DNA from: Pseudomonas fluorescens
Lineage (GTDB): Bacteria > Pseudomonadota > Gammaproteobacteria > Pseudomonadales > Pseudomonadaceae
Reading direction: 5' to 3'
DNA: 64,000 bases
Assembly (NCBI RefSeq): GCF_000730425.1
Contig: NZ_CP008896.1
Span: 1,240,001 to 1,304,000 of the forward strand
Position 1 is the stretch's first letter, and every line of letters starts with the position of its first letter. Positions 47,284 through 56,360 of the stretch are shown piece by piece. The position numbers and the translations under genes are program-made. The notes below the pieces were generated by a model, which ran no database searches, was not told the origin of the DNA, and worked only from the letters and a program-made list of their open reading frames with translations.

Positions 47284-50200
47284 ATGACAAAGTCCAGTGT
47301 TTACTCATGGTGTCTCAATCACCCCATAGGCACCATACTGCTGACCTTGGCCGTTGCAATGCTGGGCGTGATCGCCTACCCGCGCCTGTCGATCGCTCCA
47401 CTACCTGAAGCTGACTTTCCGACCATTCAGATTACCGCCAATTTGCCCGGCGCCAGTGCTCAAACCATGGCCTCTTCAGTGGCCACCCCTCTTGAAGTAG
47501 AGCTCAGCTCAATCTCCGGCATCAGTGAAATGACATCATCCAGCTCTCTGGGCGCAGTGGTGTTGACGTTGCAATTTAATCTTGAAAAAAATATCGACAC
47601 GGCTGCCCAAGAGGTTCAGGCCTCAATCAACAACGCATCAGCACGCCTTCCCGACGACATGCCCAGTTTGCCTGTATGGCGCAAGGTTAATCCCGCTGAC
47701 GGCCCAGTTCTGATTCTCAGCGCACATTCAACCAACATGTCGTTGATTGAAGTCAGTGATCTTGCAGAAACTGTATTGTCGCGCCAGCTTAGCCAGGTAG
47801 AAGGTGTGGGCCAGATCAGCATCGTAGGCCAGCGTCGCCCGGCGATCCGGATCCAGGCGCGTCCTGAGGTGCTTGCAGCAGCTAGTGTGTCGCTTTCCGA
47901 CATCCGCGAAGCTGTACAACGAGCGAGCGTCAACTTACCCAAGGGTGCGCTGTTCGGAGCAAACCGGGTATCCACACTAGAGGTTAACGACCAACTGTTT
48001 GAACCTGAGGAATATGGCGACGTAATCGTCGCCTACCGCAACGGCTCGGCGGTTCATGTACGCGACCTTGCAACCGTCACCCTAGGGTCACAGGAAGACT
48101 ACACCGAAGCTTGGCCAAACGGCCTGCCGGGGGTGGCCTTAGTGATTCGACGTCAACCACAAGCCAATATCGTCGCCACCGTTGACCGTATTCAAAACGC
48201 CCTGCCCAAACTCCAAGCTGCATTACCCGCAGACATGGTGGTAGAAGTCTTGAATGACCGTACCCGTACCATCCGCTCTTCCTTGCATGAGGTGCAATTG
48301 ACCTTGGCTGTCGCCATCGTTCTGGTGCTGGGGGTGATGGCCCTGTTCTTACGCCAGTGGTCAGCCACGCTGATCGTCACCACCGTACTGGGCGTATCAC
48401 TGGTATCGACATTCGGGGTGATGTACCTCGCGGGATTTACCTTGAACAACCTGACGCTAGTCGCCATCGTCATTTCGGTTGGCTTCATCGTCGACGATGC
48501 CATCGTGGTCATTGAAAACATCCATCGCCACCTGGAGCTGGGCGAAGACAAAAGAACGGCAGCATTGAAGGGCATCCAGGAGATTGGCTTCACTGTCGTC
48601 TCGATCAGCGTGTCATTGATCGCTGCCTTTACGCCTTTACTGTTTATGGGCGGCGTGATCGGGAGGCTGTTCCGTGAGTTTGCCCTGACGGCCGTTGCCG
48701 CGGTCACCATTTCGGTCATCGTCTGCCTGACACTTGCGCCTACGCTGGCGTCTCTGTTCATGAAGGCGCCAGTCCATCATCAAACCTCCAAAAAAGGACC
48801 GTTCGCCAGACTGATGGGCGCCTATGACCGAACGCTGACTTGGGCATTGGGGCATCAGCGCATTGTATTAGGTGTATTTCTGGGCAGCGTGCTGCTGAGC
48901 GGGGCCAGTTTCGTGATGATCCCAAAGGGGTTCTTTCCACTACAAGACACCGCTTTCATCATGGGGTTTTCCCAAGCCTCTCCAGATATTTCCTATGACG
49001 AAATGGTGGCCAAACACAAACAATTGGAAGCGATCTTCAGCAAAGATCCGGCAATCATCAGCTACAACCATGCAGTTGGCGGCAGCATGACGGATTCGAT
49101 CAGCAACGGCCGCATGTGGCTGGTGTTGAGTGATCCAGGGAGGCGCGATGCGACAGTCAGCCAAGTCATCGATCGACTCCGTCCGCAATTGGCACAAATA
49201 CCAGGTATCCAGGTTTTCTTGCGTGCTGTCCAAGACATCAACCTCAGCGCTGGTCAGCCCAGGGCCCAATACCAATACGTGCTTCGGGCTCAAAGCAGCG
49301 ATGAGTTGGCGACTTGGACCACCGCCCTGACCGACCGACTTCGGGACAGCCCGTTATTCCTGGACGTCTCCCACGACTTGCAACTGGACGCCAACGTTAC
49401 CCGCATCACCCTGGATCGCAACGAGGCCGCCCGCTACGGCTTTACCGCTCAAGATCTTGATAATGCGCTGTACGATGCCTTTGGCCAACGACAAATTTCC
49501 GAATATCAGACAGAGGTGAATCAATACCAAGTAGTGCTTGAACTCGATGGCGCGCAACGCGGTAACATCGACAGCCTGAGCTATTTTCATCTGCGCGCTC
49601 CGCAGACCGGCGAGATGGTGCCGCTACTGGCATTTGCCCGGGTGGAACCACCCCAAAATGGGCCTCTCGTGATCAATCACAATGGCATGCTGCCGGCTTC
49701 CAACCTGTCGTTCAACCTGACTCCCGGTGTGGCCTTGGGCGAGGCGGTCAAAGCCCTGCAGAGCATCGAGGCAGATCTCGGTGTGCCTGCGTCAGTGAGC
49801 GGCACCTTCCAGGGCTCGGCACAGGCATTTCAATCGTCCTTGGCTAACCAACCCTTCTTGATCGTAGCGGCACTGTTGGCCGTCTACATCATTCTGGGTG
49901 TGCTGTATGAAAGCCTGGTACATCCGTTGACGATCCTTTCCACCCTGCCCTCCGCCGGTATCGGCGCCATTTTATTGCTATGGGCCTGGCAGTTGGACTT
50001 CTCGATCATGGCGTTGATTGGTTTGATCATGCTGATCGGGATCGTCAAGAAAAACGGCATCCTGCTGATCGACTTCGCCATCCAGGCTCAACGTGAACAA
50101 AACCTGTCGGCGCAAGAAGCCATCCACCAAGCATGCCTGGTACGGGTTCGGCCGATTTTGATGACAACCCTGGCGGCCCTGCTTGGGGCCGTACCATTGA

Positions 50201-50376
50201 TGATGGCGTTCGGTACTGGGGCTGAACTGCGTGAGCCGCTGGGTGTCGCTATTGTCGGCGGCTTGTTACTCAGCCAGGTGCTGACGATGTTGACGACCCC
50301 TGTGGTCTTTCTGGCCTTTGATCGGCTATCTCAGCGGCGCAAACAACATCAGGAGGTGCTGGAGCCTTTGAAGTAA
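47284..50376 (+). CDS. RND efflux permease (HAE1 family)
   Basis: A 1030-aa inner-membrane proton-driven pump of the MdtB/C or AcrB-like type. It has 12 membrane segments and two large periplasmic loops; TM4 carries the Asp pair in VGFIVDDAIVVIENI of the proton path. The start at 47284 (MTKSSVYSW) has AAAGGAGG 8-9 bp upstream; a TTG at 47278 is rejected. No outer-membrane factor gene follows, so it must share one. Substrate unknown. Transcription may be under the upstream two-component pair. Confidence 0.93.
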   Translation: MTKSSVYSWCLNHPIGTILLTLAVAMLGVIAYPRLSIAPLPEADFPTIQITANLPGASAQTMASSVATPLEVELSSISGISEMTSSSSLGAVVLTLQFNLEKNIDTAAQEVQASINNASARLPDDMPSLPVWRKVNPADGPVLILSAHSTNMSLIEVSDLAETVLSRQLSQVEGVGQISIVGQRRPAIRIQARPEVLAAASVSLSDIREAVQRASVNLPKGALFGANRVSTLEVNDQLFEPEEYGDVIVAYRNGSAVHVRDLATVTLGSQEDYTEAWPNGLPGVALVIRRQPQANIVATVDRIQNALPKLQAALPADMVVEVLNDRTRTIRSSLHEVQLTLAVAIVLVLGVMALFLRQWSATLIVTTVLGVSLVSTFGVMYLAGFTLNNLTLVAIVISVGFIVDDAIVVIENIHRHLELGEDKRTAALKGIQEIGFTVVSISVSLIAAFTPLLFMGGVIGRLFREFALTAVAAVTISVIVCLTLAPTLASLFMKAPVHHQTSKKGPFARLMGAYDRTLTWALGHQRIVLGVFLGSVLLSGASFVMIPKGFFPLQDTAFIMGFSQASPDISYDEMVAKHKQLEAIFSKDPAIISYNHAVGGSMTDSISNGRMWLVLSDPGRRDATVSQVIDRLRPQLAQIPGIQVFLRAVQDINLSAGQPRAQYQYVLRAQSSDELATWTTALTDRLRDSPLFLDVSHDLQLDANVTRITLDRNEAARYGFTAQDLDNALYDAFGQRQISEYQTEVNQYQVVLELDGAQRGNIDSLSYFHLRAPQTGEMVPLLAFARVEPPQNGPLVINHNGMLPASNLSFNLTPGVALGEAVKALQSIEADLGVPASVSGTFQGSAQAFQSSLANQPFLIVAALLAVYIILGVLYESLVHPLTILSTLPSAGIGAILLLWAWQLDFSIMALIGLIMLIGIVKKNGILLIDFAIQAQREQNLSAQEAIHQACLVRVRPILMTTLAALLGAVPLMMAFGTGAELREPLGVAIVGGLLLSQVLTMLTTPVVFLAFDRLSQRRKQHQEVLEPLK

Positions 50377-50557
50377 ATGACTCAACCAGCCCCGTCAATA
50401 TGTGCTGGCTCTGCCGGTGAGTCGGATTCGACACCCCGACTCACCTCACTTCATCCGCACGCCTCACTCCGGTGAGTATTTGCGCCTCCTCACTTTGAGT
50501 CTGGAAAATGTCTACGGGGGCGGGCCAGTCCAATCTTTGAGCGACGCCCCATCAAAA

Positions 50558-50817
50558 TCAGGAGTTCGCATGGGCCATAGACGACCTAAACCACTCAATT
50601 ACAGGGGTGATTAGCGAGTTGTTACGATGCCGAGTGCGCAGTAGGTAACCGTGGTCATCGCGAATTACTGTCGGCCCTAACCGCACCAATAGACCATCCT
50701 GGATCGCCTGATCTACAAGCGCACCCCAACCGAGCGTGAGGCCTTTTCCTTGAATGGCAGCGTTCAAAAGCAATGGATAATTGTTAAAAGTGAAACTGGT
50801 TTTTTCATCAATTGAAC
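50558..50817 (-). pseudogene. 3' part of GcvA-type LysR regulator (split by IS66)
   Basis: The frame reads DEKTSFTFNNYPLLLNAAIQ then GKGLTLGWGALVDQAIQDGL, the C-terminal effector part of a GcvA-type LysR protein. Removing the IS66 and one copy of the 8-bp duplication joins it exactly to the 5' part at 53266-53934: the codons run GGA TTT GGT TCA ATT GAT GAA, in frame. So it was one gene and is now inactive or makes a truncated protein. Confidence 0.9.
50810..50817 (+). repeat. 8-bp target-site duplication, left copy (AATTGAAC)
   Basis: AATTGAAC lies directly before the IS66 left terminal repeat GTATGCGTCCGG and is repeated at 53266-53273 after the right repeat. Confidence 0.95.
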
Positions 50818-50920
50818 GTATGCGTCCGGCCAACACACCTTCCTGACCCCGACGCCAAAGGCGATGGTGTCCACCTAATTTAAGTGGACACCATTTCTAG
50901 CCTTTTAAGCGGGTCTTTCC

Positions 50921-51253
50921 ATGCAGCCACAACGCCGTTCCTACTCCAAATCCTTCAAGGCCCAGCTCATTCAAGAGTGTGCCCAGCCCGGCGCTTCGAT
51001 TGCCAGCGTCGCACTCAGCCACAGCCTTAACGCGAACCTCGTCCACAAATGGATTCGAGTGCAAACGCAGAAAGCCATGGCGCTGCAACCTGCTTTCGTT
51101 CCGCTACCCTTGCAGCTAGCCGGAGGAAATTCGCAAGCTGCATCATCGAACATCTGCGTTGAAATCCAGCACCCGCGTGGCACCGTCAAAGTGAACTGGC
51201 CGACCGAAAGTGCTGCCGCCTGCGCCACCTTTCTGCGAGACCTGTTGCGATGA
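50921..51253 (+). CDS. tnpA: IS66 accessory protein TnpA
   Basis: A 110-aa helix-turn-helix protein of the IS66 three-gene set: RRSYSKSFKAQLIQECAQPG near the N-terminus is the typical TnpA HTH. It overlaps tnpB by 4 bp (ATGA), showing translational coupling. Confidence 0.93.
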   Translation: MQPQRRSYSKSFKAQLIQECAQPGASIASVALSHSLNANLVHKWIRVQTQKAMALQPAFVPLPLQLAGGNSQAASSNICVEIQHPRGTVKVNWPTESAAACATFLRDLLR

Positions 51254-51585
51254 TCCGCATCGACACCATCTGGCTCGCCACCGAGCCCATGGACATGCGC
51301 GCCGGCACCGACACTGCGATGGCTCGGGTGGTAGCAGTGTTCGGTGCGGCGCAGCCGCACTGTGCTTATCTGTTTGCCAACCGCCGTGCCAATCGCATGA
51401 AAGTGCTGGTGCACGACGGGCTGGGCATCTGGCTGGCGGCGCGCAGGCTGCATCAGGGCAAGTTCTTCTGGCCGGGTTCCCGGCACGGTTCGCAGATAGA
51501 ATTGGGCTCCGAGCAACTGCATGCTCTGGTGCTAGGTTTGCCTTGGCAAAGGGTCGGGCCAGGCAACGCGATTTCCATCGTATAA
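51250..51585 (+). CDS. tnpB: IS66 accessory protein TnpB
   Basis: A 111-aa protein of the IS66 Orf2 family: MIRIDTIWLATEPMDMRAGTDT, then RANRMKVLVHDGLGIWLAARRLHQGKFFWPG is its signature. Required with TnpA and TnpC for full transposition. It overlaps tnpA by 4 bp. Confidence 0.95.
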   Translation: MIRIDTIWLATEPMDMRAGTDTAMARVVAVFGAAQPHCAYLFANRRANRMKVLVHDGLGIWLAARRLHQGKFFWPGSRHGSQIELGSEQLHALVLGLPWQRVGPGNAISIV

Positions 51586-51666
51586 CTTCTGCCATGCCCC
51601 ATCTGGCTGTGCAATTGTCCGATCAGCCTATCGTTGGTTTTGACCTGTTCTGGCAAAATCGGCGGC

Positions 51667-53235
51667 ATGACTTCGCTCCCTGATCTCAATCACCTGACCC
51701 CTGAACAACTGCGCGCTCTGGCAGCGCAGTTGATGCAGCGTGTCGAGACGCTGGACCAACAAGTCGAAACAATGGGCAAGACCGTCGAGACCATGGGTAA
51801 GAGGATCCATCATGGTCAAACGGTGATCGAAAAGTTGAGCCACGAGATCGCGCAGCTCAAGCGCTTCAAATTTGCCAAGCGTAGCGAGCAGTTGAGTCCG
51901 GAGCAGGCCAGCTTGCTCGATGACTTGATCGATACCGATATCGCGGCGATTGAGGCTGAGCTTCAGGCCTTGCAAACAGCTCCAACTCCAACCGAGGCAA
52001 AGCAAAAGCCCAAGCGCGCTGCGTTGCCGCCGGAGTTTCCACGCACCCTGATCCATCACGAACCGGACAACACTCACTGCCCATGCGGCTGCGCCCTCAA
52101 GCGTATCGGTGAAGACGTCAGCGAGAAACTGGACTACACGCCCGGCGTGTTTACCGTGGAGCGTCACATTCGCGGCAAGTGGGTTTGTGATGACTGCGAA
52201 ACGCTGATCCAGGCGCCGGTTCCGGCGCAGGTCATCGACAAGGGCATCCCCACCGCCGGGCTGCTAGCCCATGTGATGATCGCCAAGTTCGCCGACCATT
52301 TGCCGCTCTATCGCCAGGAGTCGATTTTTGGTCGAGCCGGTTTGGCCATCCCACGCTCAACCTTGGCCCAATGGGTTGGCGTTACTGGCGTGCAGTTACA
52401 GCCTCTGGTGGATGCGCTGCGCGATGTAGTGCTCGGGCAGCAGGTCATTCACGCCGATGAAACACCCGTGCAGATGCTAATGCCGGGCTCGAAAAAAACT
52501 CATCGTTCCTATGTCTGGGCCTACGCCACCAGCCAACTCTGCGAAACAGCGGCTGTCGTCTACGACTTCAGCCCCAGCCGCGCCGGTGAGCATGCTCGTA
52601 ACTTTCTGCAAGACTGGAAGGGCAAGCTGGTCTGTGATGATTTCGGTGGCTACAAGGCCAGCTTTGAACTCGGCGTAACCGAAATCGGTTGCATGGCCCA
52701 TGCAAGACGCAAGTTCTTCGAGCTACACGCCACCAACAAGAGCCAGCTCGCCGAGCAGGCCTTGCGCTACATCCAGTTACTTTACGAAATCGAAAGTGAG
52801 ATCCGCGACCTTGAACCGGATTTTCGCCACCGAATACGGCAGGAAAAAGCTGTGCCGGTGATGGGTGCACTGCATGCCTGGATGATCGCCCAGCGCCTAC
52901 TTGTGCACGATGGCTCGGCTATCAGCAAAGCACTGGATTACAGCCTGAAACGCTGGACGGCGCTGTCGCGCTATCTCGATGACGGGGCCGTACCCATCGA
53001 CAATAACTGGTGCGAGAACCAGATCCGGCCATGGGCGTTGGGTCGCAAGAACTGGCTCTTTGCAGGTTCACTGCGCAGCGGCAAACGGGCTGCGGCGATC
53101 ATGAGCTTGATCCAGTCGGCGCGGCTCAATGGGCATGATCCGTATGCTTATTTGAAGGACGTCCTCACGCGCCTGCCGACGCAGCGGGCGAGTGAGATTG
53201 CGGAGCTGCTGCCGCATAGATGGCAACCGGTTTAG
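51667..53235 (+). CDS. tnpC: IS66 transposase TnpC
   Basis: A 522-aa DDE transposase. An N-terminal leucine-rich coiled coil (QLMQRVETLDQQVETMGK) is followed by an HTH and zinc-ribbon part (CPCGCALKRIG; KWVCDDCETLIQ), then the catalytic core with HADETPVQML, VCDDFGGYKASF and NNWCENQIRPWALGRKNWLF. A C-terminal tail reads PTQRASEIAELLPHRWQPV. The start at 51667 (MTSLPDLNHLTPEQ) is the family start. It is intact. Confidence 0.95.
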   Translation: MTSLPDLNHLTPEQLRALAAQLMQRVETLDQQVETMGKTVETMGKRIHHGQTVIEKLSHEIAQLKRFKFAKRSEQLSPEQASLLDDLIDTDIAAIEAELQALQTAPTPTEAKQKPKRAALPPEFPRTLIHHEPDNTHCPCGCALKRIGEDVSEKLDYTPGVFTVERHIRGKWVCDDCETLIQAPVPAQVIDKGIPTAGLLAHVMIAKFADHLPLYRQESIFGRAGLAIPRSTLAQWVGVTGVQLQPLVDALRDVVLGQQVIHADETPVQMLMPGSKKTHRSYVWAYATSQLCETAAVVYDFSPSRAGEHARNFLQDWKGKLVCDDFGGYKASFELGVTEIGCMAHARRKFFELHATNKSQLAEQALRYIQLLYEIESEIRDLEPDFRHRIRQEKAVPVMGALHAWMIAQRLLVHDGSAISKALDYSLKRWTALSRYLDDGAVPIDNNWCENQIRPWALGRKNWLFAGSLRSGKRAAAIMSLIQSARLNGHDPYAYLKDVLTRLPTQRASEIAELLPHRWQPV

Positions 53236-53265
53236 TTGCGCAAGGCGGGATGCCCGGACGCATAC

Positions 53266-53273
53266 AATTGAAC
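53266..53273 (+). repeat. 8-bp target-site duplication, right copy (AATTGAAC)
   Basis: The second copy of the duplication, directly after the IS66 right terminal repeat. It is also part of the reading frame of the split LysR gene. Confidence 0.95.
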
Positions 53274-53934
53274 CAAATCCTGCAAGGGCAGACCATCTCG
53301 CCCAATCCAGCCATCTTGGATTGCGCTCATCCATGTGAAGCAACACCAGCGACCTCAAGTCGCTCAGTGTTACGTCACTCCACAAACCGTGCTGCTGCGC
53401 AAAATCCGGGCTGCATACTGGAAAAACCTTCTCCGGCGCGATCATGATTTCGCTTTCCATTTTGGAGTCGCGTAGATCGAAGCTGATGGCCAAATCTACG
53501 TCATGCAAATTGGATATGTCATGCGAGTCCATGGGAAGAATTTGAAATCGTAAACCAGAAAATTCGAGTTGTAGAAGATGCAGCCTGGGTAATAGCCAAA
53601 GATGGGAAAAGCCAAAATTCGCAGAAATGGTAATCAATGGGACATGGTTAGAAAGGCCGGCTCGGACTCTTTCCAACGCAGAGTCTAAGTTGGAAAGCAA
53701 GGGCGATAGGTCTTCGTAGAAGCGCTTTCCACTGGCCGTTGGCCGCAGGTGATTGCCCGAGCGATCAAGCAAGGCTCCTCCCACCGTTTCCTCAAGGCTT
53801 CTGATTTGCTGTGAGATCGCAGGCTGAGTGGTGCCTATTTCCCTGGCCGCTGCGGTCATAGACCCGAGTCTAACTGCGGCCTCAAACGCCACCAGCGCCT
53901 TCATGGCAGGGAAAGTTTTTCTCTGTCCGCCCAT
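53266..53934 (-). pseudogene. 5' part of GcvA-type LysR regulator (split by IS66)
   Basis: The frame starts at ATG 53934 (MGGQRKTFPAMKALVAFEAA) with a complete LysR HTH (ARLGSMTAAAREIGTTQPAI region) and most of the effector domain, and ends at ...WARWSALAGFGSI at the IS66 junction. In the current DNA the frame continues antisense into tnpC to 53068, adding about 60 unrelated residues. It lies divergently from the choline-type binding protein (178 bp between starts), so it was very likely the regulator of that locus. Confidence 0.9.
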
Positions 53935-54112
53935 AAGATTTATGCATGCCTCGTATAAGGTTTGAGCGTGTATCTCGGCCGCTAGCGACTCAGTAATCTT
54001 GGGCTTGAACCGAAATCTAAAACAAGAAAGCTCGGTCATCCTCACACACAAATTTGCTCTCTGCCAAGACCTACTGACCCAAGTTTACCTAGCTAGCACG
54101 CGGAGACGAATC

Positions 54113-55057
54113 ATGCGCAAGGCCTTGTTTTATTTAGCTTTTTATGGATTTACCTTCACCTCTTTAAACGCGTTCGCGGCAGGCGATCCCGATCAGTGCA
54201 AGTCTATTCGATTGGCCGATCTTGGCTGGGCGGACAATGCTGCCAACAATGGAGTGACGATGGCCTTGGCTGAGTCCTTAGGCTACGCCCCAAGCAAAAC
54301 GCTGGTCGCAGTGCCTATTGCTCTCGGGTCGATCCAAGCGGGAAAACTGGACGCGCTTCTCGACTATTGGTCGCCTTCCCTCGACCCCACCGTCATGCCA
54401 TTGGTCAACGAAGGCAAGCTGCTCAAGCAACAGCCACCGAACATGACAGGTGCCAAGTACACTCTGGCAGTACCCACTTATCTTGCGGATCAGGGCCTTC
54501 ATTCTTTCCAAGATCTCGCAAAATTTAAAGATCAGTTGGGTGGGAAAATTTATGGCATTGAGCCTGGAAGCGGTGGTAATTCATCCCTGAAGAAGATGAT
54601 CGAAAAAAATCTCTATGGTTTGGGTAGCTTCACCCTGGTCGAGTCCAGCGAAACCGCAATGCGGATGGAGGTCTCACGCGCCATAGCACGCAAAAGGCCA
54701 ATCGTATTTCTTGGCTGGGCGCCTCACCCGATGAACCTAGAATTCAAAATGACCTACCTTTCAGGCGGAGACGAAGTATTTGGCCCCGATTATGGTGCAG
54801 CCACTGTCTATACCGTTACGGCGCCCGATTACGCAACGCGTTGCCCGAATGCCGCGAAGCTTATCAGCAATATGCGCTTCGACACCGACATGGAAAGCGA
54901 AATCATGGTAGGCGTCCTGAACAAAAAAGACCCCGTCATGCTCGCGAAAGAATGGATCAAGAAGAATCCCGCCTGGCTGGAAAAATGGCTCGGCGGCGTT
55001 ACGACGTTTGATGGGAAAGATGCTATGAGCGCGTCCCGCGCCTACTTTGGCATCTGA
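54113..55057 (+). CDS. choline/quaternary-ammonium ABC transporter substrate-binding protein
   Basis: A 314-aa periplasmic binding protein of the ChoX/ProX-type (OpuAC) family with a signal peptide (MRKALFYLAFYGFTFTSLNAFA). The aromatic cage residues for a trimethylammonium group are apparent: LADLGWADNAAN, LLDYWSPSLDP and FLGWAPHPMN. The start at 54113 follows CACGCGGAGACG. No permease or ATPase gene follows; an IS5 element lies next. In this locus the ligand may be a trimethylammonium phosphonate or choline-like compound. Confidence 0.87.
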   Translation: MRKALFYLAFYGFTFTSLNAFAAGDPDQCKSIRLADLGWADNAANNGVTMALAESLGYAPSKTLVAVPIALGSIQAGKLDALLDYWSPSLDPTVMPLVNEGKLLKQQPPNMTGAKYTLAVPTYLADQGLHSFQDLAKFKDQLGGKIYGIEPGSGGNSSLKKMIEKNLYGLGSFTLVESSETAMRMEVSRAIARKRPIVFLGWAPHPMNLEFKMTYLSGGDEVFGPDYGAATVYTVTAPDYATRCPNAAKLISNMRFDTDMESEIMVGVLNKKDPVMLAKEWIKKNPAWLEKWLGGVTTFDGKDAMSASRAYFGI

Positions 55058-55133
55058 CGTTAATCATTAGAAAAATGCATGGCTGGGATGCTGATTTCCC
55101 GCGTTTTCATCAAGCACACTTCTCTAAGGAAGG

Positions 55134-55137
55134 TCTG
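55134..55137 (+). repeat. IS5 target duplication, left copy (CTAA)
   Basis: CTAA precedes the IS5 left end and is repeated at 56320-56323. It fits the YTAR target preference of IS5 elements. Confidence 0.85.
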
Positions 55138-56319
55138 AAGTAAGCAGCCGTTTTTAACGGCCTCGCTGTCTGAGGTTCAAAAAACACCGACTTAATCGAA
55201 AATCAGACCTTTCCTCCTGTCAGTTCACTGTTTTTTGCGGAATAGCACCTTTTCAGGGCTCATTGTCCACATCACAGGCGCACCTCGCCTGCATTCAACA
55301 GTCGTTTTCGCATCATCCACAGGTTCGATAAGGCAAACAGTGTGGTCTGCTGCGCGGTGTTTTTCACCAAGCCTCGGAAGCGGACTTTCGTATAACCAAA
55401 CTGGCGCTTGATCACCCTGAATGGATGCTCAACCTTGGCCCGGACTTGAGCTTTCGCGTATTCGATTTTGCGGCGCATGCGACCGATCAGGCTCTTTTTT
55501 GCATGCTTCTTATAGCTGCTGGGGCGCGCTGCGATCGACCAGATCATCTGGCGATGTTGATGCTCCGCACGCTTCTCCACGCCGGTGTAACCGGCATCGC
55601 CAGAGACGTAAGTTTCCTCGCCATGCAGCAACTGATCGACCTGAGTCACGTCCGCCACATTCGCCGCCGTGCCCACCACGCTATGTACCAGACCGGATTC
55701 AACATCGACACCGATGTGCGATTTCATCCCGAAATAGTACTGATTTCCTTTCTTTGTCTGGTGCATTTCGGGGTCGCGTTTACCGTCCTTGTTCTTGGTC
55801 GAACTGGGCGCATGAATGATCGTCGCATCGACCACAGTTCCCTGACGCAGCAGCAAACCTCGGTCGCCCAAATAGCCGTTGATGACCTGCAAAATCCCAC
55901 CGGCCAGCTCATGTTTTTCCAACAGCCGGCGGAAGTTGAGGATCGTGGTTTCATCCGGAATCCGATCCAAATGCAGCCCGGCAAACTGGCGCAGAATCGT
56001 GGTTTCGTAGAGGGACTCTTCCATCGCCGGATCGCTGTAGCCGAACCAGTTTTGCATCAGATGAACCCGCAGCATGGCCATCAACGGATACGCCGGACGA
56101 CCGCCTTCACCCTTCGGATAATGCGGCTCGATCAACGCAATCAGGCCTTTCCAGGGCACGACCTGATCCATCTCAATCAGGAAACGCTCACGGCGGGTCT
56201 GCTTACGTTTGCCTGCGTACTCGGCATCAGCGAAAGACATTTGCTTCATCGGGGCTCAACCGTTCAGTTCGTGGGACAGCCGTATCTCACCAGATTTGGA
56301 AGTCTTTTTCAGAGTTTCC
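55138..56319 (-). mobile_element. complete IS5-family insertion sequence
   Basis: A 1182-bp element with imperfect terminal repeats (left GGAAGGTCTGAA; right end complement GGAAACTCTGAA) and the 4-bp duplication CTAA on both sides. It carries one transposase gene on the minus strand. It sits in a gap of about 120 bp between the choline-type binding protein and the tmpA-like gene and may block or redirect transcription there. Confidence 0.9.
55272..56249 (-). CDS. IS5-family transposase
   Basis: A 325-aa DDE transposase: MKQMSFADAEYAGKRKQTRRERFLIEMDQ, then the catalytic aspartate in VVDATIIHAPSSTKNKDG, the second aspartate in YVSGDAGYTGVEKR and the glutamate in KVEHPFRVIKRQFGYTKVRF. Intact, with no stop codon. 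Confidence 0.93.
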   Translation of the reverse strand: MKQMSFADAEYAGKRKQTRRERFLIEMDQVVPWKGLIALIEPHYPKGEGGRPAYPLMAMLRVHLMQNWFGYSDPAMEESLYETTILRQFAGLHLDRIPDETTILNFRRLLEKHELAGGILQVINGYLGDRGLLLRQGTVVDATIIHAPSSTKNKDGKRDPEMHQTKKGNQYYFGMKSHIGVDVESGLVHSVVGTAANVADVTQVDQLLHGEETYVSGDAGYTGVEKRAEHQHRQMIWSIAARPSSYKKHAKKSLIGRMRRKIEYAKAQVRAKVEHPFRVIKRQFGYTKVRFRGLVKNTAQQTTLFALSNLWMMRKRLLNAGEVRL

Positions 56320-56323
56320 CTAA
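56320..56323 (+). repeat. IS5 target duplication, right copy (CTAA)
   Basis: The second copy of CTAA, directly after the IS5 right end. Confidence 0.85.
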
Positions 56324-56360
56324 AGAATGGGTTCACCTCCACTCTCAGGATCTGCAAAAA

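Larger units (their letters stand above)
50818..53265 (+). mobile_element. complete IS66-family insertion sequence
   Basis: A 2448-bp element with 12-bp perfect terminal repeats (GTATGCGTCCGG at the left end; its complement CCGGACGCATAC at the right end), flanked by the 8-bp duplication AATTGAAC. It encodes tnpA, tnpB and tnpC in the usual order. A palindrome (GGTGTCCAC / GTGGACACC) lies in its left non-coding end. It appears intact and recent, because the duplication is exact. Confidence 0.95.

Noticed and set aside
53068..53265. C-terminal extension of the LysR frame into IS66
   Set aside because: The residues are antisense tnpC; the native continuation is at 50558-50817.
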